DNA from: Ramlibacter tataouinensis
Lineage (GTDB): Bacteria > Pseudomonadota > Gammaproteobacteria > Burkholderiales > Burkholderiaceae_C
DNA: 42,576 bases
NCBI GenBank assembly: GCA_002427815.1
Contig: DIZF01000083.1
Coordinates: 1 to 42,576, forward strand
Direction of reading: 5' to 3'
Position numbers and translations under genes: made by a program. This document shows, piece by piece, positions 1 to 7,518 of this stretch (within the stretch, counting starts at the first letter, position 1; each line of letters opens with the position of its first letter). Under the pieces are notes generated by a model. The model was not told the DNA's origin. It made no database searches and saw nothing but the letters and a program-made list of their open reading frames with translations.

Positions 1-696
1 CTGGAAGCCGCCCTCTCCCAATTCGCCGTGCAGACTGTTTCAACCGTCTGTGCAGGACGCACGGATGCGGGCGTGCATGCCCTGATGCAGGTGGTCCACT
101 TCGACACGCCATTGCAACGCGAGGAGTTTTCGTGGGTGCGCGGCACCAACCGGTTCCTGCCGCCGGACATCGCGGTTCAATGGGCATGTCCTGTTCCCGA
201 CGCCTTCCATGCGCGAGCCAGCGCGATCGCGCGCCGCTACAGCTACGTGGCGCTCGAGTCGCCGGTGCGGCCGAGTGTCGATGCCGGTCGCGTCGGCTGG
301 GTTTTTCGCCCGCTCGATCTCCACGCCATGCGCGAAGCCGCGGCGCTGCTGATCGGTGAGCACGACTTCAGCTCGTTTCGTGCCGCCGCCTGCCAGGCCC
401 GCTCCCCCATCAAGACGCTGCGCCGGGTGGAGGTCACCCGGCGCGGCGCCTATTGGCGCTTCGACTTCGAGGCGGACGCGTTCCTGCATCACATGATCCG
501 CAACATCATGGGCTGCCTGCTGGCGATCGGCCAGGGCCAGCACCCACCCCAATGGATGAGCCAGGTGCTGGCGGCCCGCGACCGCGATGCGGCGGCACCG
601 ACTTTCTCGCCGGCGGGCCTGTATTTCCTGGGGCCCGTGTACGACGCCGCATGGAACCTGCCCAACCGCACGGCTGCGTATGATTGGTTGCCATGA
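1..696 (+). CDS. truA: tRNA pseudouridine synthase A, 5'-truncated by the window edge
   Basis: The frame is open from base 1, so the start codon and roughly the first 30 residues lie outside the window. TruA isomerises uridines 38-40 of the tRNA anticodon arm to pseudouridine. The signature AGRTDAGVHA is present, and its Asp (codon 22 of the visible part, bases 64-66) is the catalytic residue known in the family. Further family segments are the FHARASAIARRYSY and FLHHMIRNIMG stretches. The stop TGA overlaps the trpF ATG (ATGA), so the two are translationally coupled. truA directly upstream of trpF is a common betaproteobacterial arrangement. Confidence 0.96.
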   Translation: MEAALSQFAVQTVSTVCAGRTDAGVHALMQVVHFDTPLQREEFSWVRGTNRFLPPDIAVQWACPVPDAFHARASAIARRYSYVALESPVRPSVDAGRVGWVFRPLDLHAMREAAALLIGEHDFSSFRAAACQARSPIKTLRRVEVTRRGAYWRFDFEADAFLHHMIRNIMGCLLAIGQGQHPPQWMSQVLAARDRDAAAPTFSPAGLYFLGPVYDAAWNLPNRTAAYDWLP

Positions 697-1433
697 ATCC
701 CACAACCGCGGCCAGTCCTCTGGCCCAGCGCACCCGCATCAAGATCTGCGGCCTGACGCGCGAGCAGGACGTGGACGCGGCCGTGGCGGCCGGGGCCGAC
801 GCCGTGGGCTTCGTCATGTACCGGAAGAGCCCGCGCTGCGTGACGCCGGCGCGCGCCGCTGAACTCGCCGCCAGGCTCCCTCCTTTCGTCACCCCGGTGC
901 TGCTCTTCGTCAACGAGACCGCGGCCAATGTCCGGGCCGCCTGCGAAGCCGTGGCGGCGGCGACCGTCCAGTTTCACGGCGACGAGAGCCCGCACTACTG
1001 CCTTGCGGCGACCGGCAACGGCGCGCGGCCGTTCCTGCGGGCGGCGAGAATCCCGCTGGATGAAGCGATTCACTTCGACTTGCTAGAATTCGCGGCTGCA
1101 TATCCACAAGCCCAGGCCCTCCTGCTCGACGCCCATGTCGAGGGATACGGCGGCGGCGGGAAAGCCTTCAATTGGTCACGTCTTCCACCAAGCGTCAACT
1201 GTCACCTCGTTTTGTCTGGTGGATTGACGCCTGCAAGCGTGGCCGATGGCATCGTGCAGGTGCGGCCGCGCTGTAAGTCGCTGGCCGTCGATGTGAGCTC
1301 CGGCGTCGAGCTTGACGGCCCTGGCAACCAGGGACTCAAGGACCCGGTCAAGATCAATCGGTTCGTCGCGGCCGTGCGTGCCGCCGATGCGCTCCTTGCG
1401 AATCCAACCCATGCCTTCCTATCATCAACCTGA
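693..1433 (+). CDS. trpF: Phosphoribosylanthranilate isomerase
   Basis: It converts N-(5-phosphoribosyl)anthranilate to CdRP in tryptophan synthesis, in the cytoplasm. The product is 246 residues with a TIM-barrel pattern. Near the N terminus KICGLT carries the catalytic Cys19. The C-terminal part has LSGGLTP and DVSSGVE, the latter holding the catalytic Asp and phosphate-binding turn. I chose ATG 693 because it overlaps the truA stop and puts the KICGLT strand at the usual place; an in-frame TTG at 684 is less likely. The 3' end overlaps trpB by 23 bases, which suggests coupled translation of trpF-trpB-trpA. Confidence 0.97.
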   Translation: MNPTTAASPLAQRTRIKICGLTREQDVDAAVAAGADAVGFVMYRKSPRCVTPARAAELAARLPPFVTPVLLFVNETAANVRAACEAVAAATVQFHGDESPHYCLAATGNGARPFLRAARIPLDEAIHFDLLEFAAAYPQAQALLLDAHVEGYGGGGKAFNWSRLPPSVNCHLVLSGGLTPASVADGIVQVRPRCKSLAVDVSSGVELDGPGNQGLKDPVKINRFVAAVRAADALLANPTHAFLSST

Positions 1434-2667
1434 CGCGACCGGCCATTTCGGCAAATACGGCGGCAGCTTCGTCAGCGAAACGCTGACCCACGCCATCGGC
1501 GAGCTGCGCGACGCCTACGCGAAATACCAGCACGACCCGGAATTCCTGGCCGAATTCCACTACGAGCTCAAGCACTTCGTGGGCCGGCCCTCGCCGGTCT
1601 ACCATGCCGCCCGCATGAGCCGCGAACAGGGCGGCGCCCAGATCTACCTCAAGCGCGAAGATCTCAACCACACTGGCGCGCACAAGATCAACAACGTGAT
1701 CGGCCAAGCCCTGTTGGCGCGGCGCATGGGCAAGCCGCGCGTGATCGCCGAAACCGGTGCTGGCCAGCACGGCGTAGCCACGGCGACGATCTGCGCGCGC
1801 TACGGCCTGGAATGCGTCGTCTACATGGGCAGCGAGGACGTCAGGCGCCAGAGCCCCAATGTCTACCGCATGAACCTGCTGGGCGCCACGGTGGTGCCCG
1901 TGGAGTCGGGCAGCCGAACCCTGAAGGACGCGCTCAACGAGGCCATGCGCGACTGGGTGACCAACGTCGAGAACACCTTCTACATCATCGGCACCGTGGC
2001 GGGACCCCACCCCTACCCGATGATGGTGCGCGACTTCCAGAGCGTGATCGGCAAGGAGTGCCTCGAGCAGATGCCGGAGCTGACGGGCGGCCAGCCCGAC
2101 GTCGTCATCGCCTGCGTCGGCGGCGGCAGCAACGCGATGGGCATCTTCCATCCTTACATTCCGCGCGAAAGCACACGCCTGATCGGCGTGGAAGCCGCCG
2201 GCGAAGGGCTGGACAGCGGCAAGCATTCCGCTTCGCTGCAGCGCGGCTCACCGGGGGTACTGCACGGCAACCGCACCTACATCCTGCAGGACGAGAACGG
2301 CCAGATCACCGAAACGCACAGCGTGAGCGCCGGCCTGGACTATCCCGGCGTGGGCCCGGAGCATGCCTGGCTCAAGGACATCGGTCGCGCCCAGTACGTG
2401 GGGATCACCGATTCCGAAGCGCTCGAAGCCTTCCACTACCTGTGCCGGACCGAGGGGATCATCCCGGCGCTGGAGTCGAGCCATGCGATTGCATACGCGA
2501 TGAAGCTGGCCCGCACCATGGCGACCGACAAGTCCATCCTGGTGAACCTGTCCGGGCGCGGCGACAAGGACATCGGCACCGTGGCCGACCTCGCCGGTGT
2601 GGACTTTTACGACCGACCCTCGATGCGTGGCCTGCGCGTCAAGGGCGCACCGGGGAAGCCCGCATGA
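1411..2667 (+). CDS. trpB: Tryptophan synthase beta subunit
   Basis: PLP-dependent condensation of indole with serine to give tryptophan; it works as an alpha2-beta2 complex with TrpA. The product has 418 residues, a usual length. HTGAHKINN carries the PLP-binding Lys92. GGGSNAMG is the PLP phosphate-binding loop. The C-terminal half has the LESSHAIAYA and LSGRGDKD segments of the family. The start is ATG 1411, giving MPSYHQPD before the conserved GKYGGSFVSETL. The frame is open further upstream, but that part lies inside trpF and does not look like TrpB. The stop overlaps the trpA ATG (ATGA). Confidence 0.98.
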   Translation: MPSYHQPDATGHFGKYGGSFVSETLTHAIGELRDAYAKYQHDPEFLAEFHYELKHFVGRPSPVYHAARMSREQGGAQIYLKREDLNHTGAHKINNVIGQALLARRMGKPRVIAETGAGQHGVATATICARYGLECVVYMGSEDVRRQSPNVYRMNLLGATVVPVESGSRTLKDALNEAMRDWVTNVENTFYIIGTVAGPHPYPMMVRDFQSVIGKECLEQMPELTGGQPDVVIACVGGGSNAMGIFHPYIPRESTRLIGVEAAGEGLDSGKHSASLQRGSPGVLHGNRTYILQDENGQITETHSVSAGLDYPGVGPEHAWLKDIGRAQYVGITDSEALEAFHYLCRTEGIIPALESSHAIAYAMKLARTMATDKSILVNLSGRGDKDIGTVADLAGVDFYDRPSMRGLRVKGAPGKPA

Positions 2668-3473
2668 GCCGCATCCACGCCACCTTCGAAGGCCTCCAGC
2701 GCCAGGGCCGCACCGCGCTCATTCCCTATGTCACCGCTGGCTTCCCTTTCCCGGACATCACGCCGGAGCTGATGCACGGCATGGCCGCGGCGGGGGCCGA
2801 TATCATCGAACTGGGCGTGCCGTTTTCCGACCCCATGGCCGACGGCCCGGTGATCCAGAAGGCCGGCGAACAGGCATTGGCCGCCGGCATCGGCACGCGT
2901 CAGGTGCTGGAGATGGTCCGCGAGTTTCGACAGCGCGACAGCAAGACGCCGGTGGTGCTGATGGGATACGCCAATCCCGTGGAGCGCTATGACCTGATGC
3001 ACGGCCAGGACGCGTTCGTCAGGGATGCGGCCCAAAGCGGGGTGGATGGCGTCCTGATCGTCGATTACCCGCCCGAGGAGTGCGAGAGATTTGCCGCCAC
3101 GCTCAAGGCCAACGGCCTGGACCTCATCTTTCTGCTGGCGCCCACCAGCACCGACGAACGCATGCGCCAGGTCGCCCGCGTCGCCAGCGGCTACGTCTAC
3201 TACGTCTCGCTCAAGGGAGTGACGGGTGCGGCAAACCTCGACACGGGCGCCGTGGGACAGATGCTGCCGCGCATCCGCCAGCATGTGCAGATTCCGGTCG
3301 GCGTCGGCTTTGGCATTCGCGACGCCGCCACGGCCCAGGCCATCGGCAAGGTGGCGGATGCGGTGGTGATCGGCACCCGGATCATCCAGCTGCTGCAGGC
3401 CCAGCCACGCGACCAGGCGGTGGCCGCGGCGGCTGACTTCGTGCGCGGGATCCGGCAGGCGCTGGACGCATAA
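2664..3473 (+). CDS. trpA: Tryptophan synthase alpha subunit
   Basis: Cleaves indole-3-glycerol phosphate to indole and glyceraldehyde 3-phosphate; indole is channelled to TrpB. The product has 269 residues. The catalytic Glu49 (IIELGVPFSDP) and Asp60 (DPMADGPVIQ) are in the positions known from E. coli TrpA. PYVTAGFP near the N terminus and GVGFGIRD, a phosphate-binding segment near the C terminus, are also present. It is coupled to trpB through an ATGA overlap and is followed by accD after 25 bases, so it is probably in the same transcript. Confidence 0.98.
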   Translation: MSRIHATFEGLQRQGRTALIPYVTAGFPFPDITPELMHGMAAAGADIIELGVPFSDPMADGPVIQKAGEQALAAGIGTRQVLEMVREFRQRDSKTPVVLMGYANPVERYDLMHGQDAFVRDAAQSGVDGVLIVDYPPEECERFAATLKANGLDLIFLLAPTSTDERMRQVARVASGYVYYVSLKGVTGAANLDTGAVGQMLPRIRQHVQIPVGVGFGIRDAATAQAIGKVADAVVIGTRIIQLLQAQPRDQAVAAAADFVRGIRQALDA

Positions 3474-3498
3474 TCTTCGATTCCCCAGGAGCAAAACC

Positions 3499-4371
3499 AT
3501 GAGCTGGCTCGAAAAGCTGCTTCCCCCCAAAATCCAGCAGACCGATCCGGCCGACCGCCGGCAGGTGCCCGAGGGCCTTTGGGTCAAGTGCCCGAGTTGT
3601 GAAGGCGTGTTGTACAAGACCGACCTGGAGCAGAACCAGAACGTGTGCCCGACCTGTGGGCACCACCACCGCATCGGCGCGCGCGCGCGTCTGGACGGGT
3701 TTCTGGACGCCGAGGGACGCTATGAACTCGGCCAGGAAGTGCTGCCGGTGGACGCGCTGAAGTTCAAGGACAGCCGCAGATACCCGGATCGGCTGAAGGA
3801 AGCCCTGGAGAACACCGGCGAGACCGACGCCCTGGTGGTGATGGGCGGCGCCGTCCTCAGCATCAGCGTGGTGGCAGCGGCTTTCGAGTTCGACTTCATG
3901 GGCGGCAGCATGGGCAGCGTCGTGGGCGAGCGCTTCGTGCGCGGCGTCGAGTCGGCGGTCGAGCAGAAGGTGCCGTTCATCTGCTTCACCGCGACCGGCG
4001 GCGCGCGGATGCAGGAGGGCTTGTTGTCCCTGATGCAGATGGCCAAGACCAATGCGGCCTTGACCCGGCTGGCCAAGAAGGGCCTGCCCTACATCAGCGT
4101 GCTGACCGATCCCACCATGGGCGGCGTCAGCGCGGGGTTTGCGTTCGTGGGCGACGTGGTAATCGCGGAGCCCAAGGCACTGATCGGCTTCGCCGGCCCG
4201 CGCGTGATCGAGTCGACGGTGCGGGTGACCTTGCCCGAGGGCTTCCAGCGCGCCGAATTCCTGCAGCAAAAAGGCGCCATCGATTTCATTTGCGATCGGC
4301 GCGAGTTGCGCAAGACAGTGGCCCACGCGCTGGCGATGCTGCAGCGCCAGCCGGCGGACGCGGTCTCTTAG
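3499..4371 (+). CDS. accD: Acetyl-CoA carboxylase carboxyltransferase subunit beta
   Basis: The beta subunit of the carboxyltransferase that makes malonyl-CoA, working with AccA. The product has 290 residues. An N-terminal C4 zinc ribbon is visible (Cys31, Cys34, Cys50, Cys53), followed by the crotonase-like domain with GGSMGSVVGE, TATGGARMQEG and the MGGVSAGFAF oxyanion segment. An AGGAGC Shine-Dalgarno lies just before ATG 3499. accD after trpA is the standard order in many betaproteobacteria, but the usual next gene folC is absent here. Instead an inverted repeat and a convergent yggT-type gene follow. Confidence 0.97.
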   Translation: MSWLEKLLPPKIQQTDPADRRQVPEGLWVKCPSCEGVLYKTDLEQNQNVCPTCGHHHRIGARARLDGFLDAEGRYELGQEVLPVDALKFKDSRRYPDRLKEALENTGETDALVVMGGAVLSISVVAAAFEFDFMGGSMGSVVGERFVRGVESAVEQKVPFICFTATGGARMQEGLLSLMQMAKTNAALTRLAKKGLPYISVLTDPTMGGVSAGFAFVGDVVIAEPKALIGFAGPRVIESTVRVTLPEGFQRAEFLQQKGAIDFICDRRELRKTVAHALAMLQRQPADAVS

Positions 4372-4378
4372 TCAGTTG

Positions 4379-4450
4379 GGGTCAGAGCACAATTTCGACC
4401 AACGTTCACTTTCTCCGTCGAGGCTGCTGTCCAGAATTGTGATCTGACCC
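4379..4450. repeat. Near-perfect 16-bp inverted repeat between convergent genes (REP/MITE-like)
   Basis: The left arm 4379-4394 reads GGGTCAGAGCACAATT. The reverse complement of the right arm 4435-4450 reads GGGTCAGATCACAATT, so 15 of 16 bases match across a 40-base spacer. GGGTCAGA-type ends resemble the palindromic repeats linked to IS200-like (RAYT) transposases in proteobacteria, but no transposase is present. It fills the space between the accD stop and the stop of the convergent yggT-type gene. It could fold in either transcript and act as a bidirectional terminator, although no T-run follows either arm. Confidence 0.6.
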
Positions 4451-4458
4451 GCAATCTT

Positions 4459-5001
4459 TTAATGAAGCGCTGCGGCCTGAAGGTAAGTCAGCACGATGGC
4501 GGCCACCTGCAGCAGCACCAGAAACGCCAATGGCGACAGGTCGATGCCGCCGACCAGCGGAATGAGCCTGCGCCAGGGGCGCAACAGCGGCGCGCAGAGC
4601 CGTTCGATGACATCGACGATCGGCGAGTCCGCGCGGACCCAGGACAAGACCGCATAGACGATCACCAGGCCCGTCAGGGCCGAAATGACCAGGCGCAGCA
4701 GTCCGAACAGCGCCAGCAGCGGCACCATCGAGCCCGGTTGCCCCGCCAGCAGCCAGAGCAGAGCGAACTGCGTCAGCTCCAGCAGGAACGCACCCACCAG
4801 GCTGGCGGTATCCCACCGCCACAAAGCGGGCAGGACCCGGCGCAGCGGCAGCACCAACCAGTCGGTGAGCGCGAACACAAAACTGCCGACCGGGTTGCCG
4901 AACGGGATGCGTTGGCGCTGCATGTACAACCGCAGCAAGCAGGCGCCGCCGAGCAGGCCAGCTGCAATGTCGAGCAGGAACGAAATGATTTGGTAGCCCA
5001 T
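4459..5001 (-). CDS. YggT-family integral membrane protein
   Basis: A 180-residue hydrophobic protein with about four membrane segments in two similar halves. Each half carries the YGGT-type pattern of a hydrophobic stretch followed by P-LRP/LRR (near residues 50-56 and 138-144: LVLPLRRVLP and CAPLLRPWRRLIP). Family members are inner-membrane proteins, often near proC; roles in osmotic stress and cell division or chloroplast organisation have been proposed, without a defined biochemistry. It is convergent with accD and divergent from the Lon-domain gene, with only about 50 bases between the two start codons. ATG 5001 is the only good start. Confidence 0.88.
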   Translation of the reverse strand: MGYQIISFLLDIAAGLLGGACLLRLYMQRQRIPFGNPVGSFVFALTDWLVLPLRRVLPALWRWDTASLVGAFLLELTQFALLWLLAGQPGSMVPLLALFGLLRLVISALTGLVIVYAVLSWVRADSPIVDVIERLCAPLLRPWRRLIPLVGGIDLSPLAFLVLLQVAAIVLTYLQAAALH

Positions 5002-5053
5002 ATGCTGCGGTAGAGTCGGTCGTGGGATGATAGCGGTCAGAAACGGGAATTCG

Positions 5054-5683
5054 ATGCCGTCTGTCCTGACCCTGCAGTCCCTGCCGCTGTTTCCCCTGGG
5101 CGCAGTTCTGTTTCCCGGCGGGGTGCTGGCGCTGCGGATTTTCGAGGTGCGTTACCTGGACATGATCGGCCGCTGCCACAAGGCCGGCGCCCCCTTCGGC
5201 GCGGTGTCCCTGACGCAAGGAGGCGAAGTCCAGCGGCCGGGGGGCACGGAAGCGTTTGCCAACGTCGGCACGCTGGCCACCATTTCCGACTACGAGGCAC
5301 CGCGCCCAGGGCTGATGGTCATCCGGGCCAGCGGGTCGCAGCGTTTTCGCATCACTTCCCGCGATCGGCTCAGACATGGACTGTGGGTGGCCGATGTCGA
5401 ACGCCTGCCAGCCGACATGGCCGTGCCCGTACCCGGCGATCTGAAAGGCACGGCCCTGGCACTGGGCAAGGTGATCGAGTCGCTGCAGCAAAAGGCGGCA
5501 GCGCCGGGACAGATGCCGCTGCAAGGCCCCTGGCAATTGGACGATTGCGGCTGGGTCGCGAACCGCTGGTGCGAACTGCTGCCCTTGTCCGGACAGCTCA
5601 AGCAGCGCCTGATGGAACTGGACAATCCCCTGGTGCGGCTGGAACTGGTCAGCGATGTGCTGACCCGCACCGGCATCGCGTGA
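5054..5683 (+). CDS. Lon substrate-binding (LON_N) domain protein, stand-alone
   Basis: A soluble protein of about 209 residues beginning with the LPLFPLGAVLFPGGVLALRIFEVRYLDMI pattern in pieces: FPLGAVLFPGG, then LRIFEVRYLDM. This is the N-terminal substrate-recognition domain of Lon protease. There is no AAA or Ser-Lys protease domain, so it is one of the small stand-alone LON-domain proteins common in betaproteobacteria; its cellular function is not established. ATG 5054 gives the usual family N terminus. An in-frame ATG at 5027 would add nine residues and cannot be excluded. The gene is convergent with the glycan locus, with 5 bases between the stop codons. Confidence 0.85.
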   Translation: MPSVLTLQSLPLFPLGAVLFPGGVLALRIFEVRYLDMIGRCHKAGAPFGAVSLTQGGEVQRPGGTEAFANVGTLATISDYEAPRPGLMVIRASGSQRFRITSRDRLRHGLWVADVERLPADMAVPVPGDLKGTALALGKVIESLQQKAAAPGQMPLQGPWQLDDCGWVANRWCELLPLSGQLKQRLMELDNPLVRLELVSDVLTRTGIA

Positions 5684-5688
5684 ACTGC

Positions 5689-7518
5689 TTAACGCGGCGC
5701 GTACTCCGGCACCTGATTGCGCAGCCACTGGCGCAAGCTGTCCGATGCCGGCGCCGGACCGGCGTCCCCGATCCATAGCATCACCGAATCGATGTCGGCC
5801 GGCAGCCCGGCAGTCTTGGCCACCCGCAGCTTGGGATGCGGGGTCGGCTCGGTCGTTTCGTCGTCCGCCAGCAGCTCTTCGAACAGTTTCTCGCCAGGCC
5901 GCAATCCGATAAAGCTGATGGGAATTTCCTGCTCGGTCTTGCCGGACAGCCGGATCAACATGCGCGCCAGTTCAGCGATCTTCATAGGCTCGCCCATGTC
6001 CAGCACGAAGATCTGGCCCGAACTTCCCATCAAGCCGGCCTGGAGCACCAGTTGTGCCGCCTCGGGGATCGTCATGAAGTAACGCACGATCTCCGGGTGC
6101 GTGACCGTCACCGGACCGCCACGCGCGATCTGGCTCGAGAACAGCGGCACGACCGAACCACTGGAGCCCAGGACGTTGCCGAAGCGCACCGAGACATAAC
6201 GGGTGCCGATGTGCTCGGCCGCCACCCCCTGCACCATCAGCTCGGCCAGCCGCTTGCTGGCGCCCATGACGTTGGTCGGGTTTACCGCCTTGTCCGTCGA
6301 GATCATGACGAAGCGCCGTGCGCCACATTCGCCGGCCACGCGCGCGGCGTGCAAGGTGCCCAGCACATTGGTGCGCAGCGCCTCTATTTCGTTGAGCTCC
6401 TCCATCAGCGGCACATGCTTGTAAGCGGCGGCATGCAGGATCACGGCGGGCCGGTGCTTGAGGGCGATCGCGCGCAGCCGGTCGACTTCACGCACATTGG
6501 CCGTGTAATAGCAGCCGTGCATCTGCGGATGCGCTCCGCGCAGCTCCTGTTCGAGCTGGTAAACACCGAACTCGGACACGTCCACGCACACGAGGCGGGC
6601 CACACCAAAACGCGCGATCTGCCGGCACAGCTCGGCGCCGATCGAGCCGCCAGCGCCCGTCACCAGCACGGTCTGGCCTGAGAAGAGCTCGGACAGGCCC
6701 GCCTCGTCGAGTTGCACCGCGGTACGCCCCAGCAGATCTTCCAGTTCGATCCGGCGTGGGCCGGGGCTGTCGGTCTTCAGCCACTCGTCGGGGCGGGGCA
6801 TGGTCAGCAGGGTCAGGCGGGAGCCTGCGGCACTCATGAGCGCCTCGCGCCGCTCGGATGAACCCGCGGGGCTGGCGATCAGCGCGGCATGGGCCTGCGC
6901 CGCCTCACAGATATCGGCGATCGCGGCGGTGCGCCCCAACACGCGAACGTTTTGGATCGACCGGCCGACTTCCGCAGCCGCTGGCGAGACGATACCGACC
7001 GGTTGCCATTGCTGCGAACCTTTGAGGGCGCGCAGGGCATCGGATGCATCCTGCAGCGAGCCGACGATGACCAGCCGGCGCCCGCCCGGCGCGAGCGTGC
7101 GATGCTCGCTGAAGGTGCGCCAGCCAGCGCGCGCGGCGCCCAGCAGGACCAGCGAGATCAGAGGCTGCAGCAGCAGGACGGATCGTGGAAAGTCCGGGAT
7201 GCGCAGCATCAACACGATCGCCGCCGTGAGCAATCCGCCGAGCATGATGCCAGTACCCAATTGCCGCAGCTCAGGCAGTCCGATATAGCTCCACACCTGA
7301 CGGTACACGCGGGCCATGCTCAGCCCCGCCGCATAGCCGGCGAGGCACCATGGGATGGTCAGCAGTGCCATCCGGGCGAATTCCGGCGGGATGTCGAAAT
7401 TGAAGCGCAGCCAGAAGGAGCCCCAACCCGCCAGCAGAACCAGCGCCAGGTCGATCCCAAGCAGCAGCAGTGTGTTTCTAGAGAATTGCACGCCCCACCT
7501 CTGCCAGCGCGAGCGCAC
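5689..7518 (-). CDS. Membrane-bound nucleoside-diphosphate-sugar 4,6-dehydratase (PglF/WbpM/CapD family)
   Basis: 609 residues. The N-terminal part has about four membrane segments (roughly 13-35, 50-68, 90-107, 113-130), then a Rossmann-like linker (about 148-240). The C-terminal SDR domain starts with TGAGGSIG (287-294), followed by AAAYKHVPLMEE (near 364-375) and STDKAVNPTNVMGASK. The last motif has Met418 where most SDRs have Tyr, with Lys422, as in the large WbpM/PglF enzymes. Known members convert UDP-GlcNAc to UDP-4-keto-6-deoxy-GlcNAc at the inner membrane. The start codon is GTG 7518, which gives a 41-base overlap with the upstream gene; GTG 7491 would shorten the overlap. It is the last gene of the locus. 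Confidence 0.92.
   Translation of the reverse strand: MRSRWQRWGVQFSRNTLLLLGIDLALVLLAGWGSFWLRFNFDIPPEFARMALLTIPWCLAGYAAGLSMARVYRQVWSYIGLPELRQLGTGIMLGGLLTAAIVLMLRIPDFPRSVLLLQPLISLVLLGAARAGWRTFSEHRTLAPGGRRLVIVGSLQDASDALRALKGSQQWQPVGIVSPAAAEVGRSIQNVRVLGRTAAIADICEAAQAHAALIASPAGSSERREALMSAAGSRLTLLTMPRPDEWLKTDSPGPRRIELEDLLGRTAVQLDEAGLSELFSGQTVLVTGAGGSIGAELCRQIARFGVARLVCVDVSEFGVYQLEQELRGAHPQMHGCYYTANVREVDRLRAIALKHRPAVILHAAAYKHVPLMEELNEIEALRTNVLGTLHAARVAGECGARRFVMISTDKAVNPTNVMGASKRLAELMVQGVAAEHIGTRYVSVRFGNVLGSSGSVVPLFSSQIARGGPVTVTHPEIVRYFMTIPEAAQLVLQAGLMGSSGQIFVLDMGEPMKIAELARMLIRLSGKTEQEIPISFIGLRPGEKLFEELLADDETTEPTPHPKLRVAKTAGLPADIDSVMLWIGDAGPAPASDSLRQWLRNQVPEYAPR

Noticed and set aside
3382..4326. 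Long open frame on the - strand opposite trpA and accD
   Set aside because: It is antisense to two clear genes, His/Ala/Gly-rich and without any recognisable motif; GC-rich coding DNA often leaves such open antisense frames.
4372..4458. Insertion sequence at the accD-yggT junction
   Set aside because: Only a 72-base inverted repeat is present, with no transposase gene and no target-site duplication that I can see.
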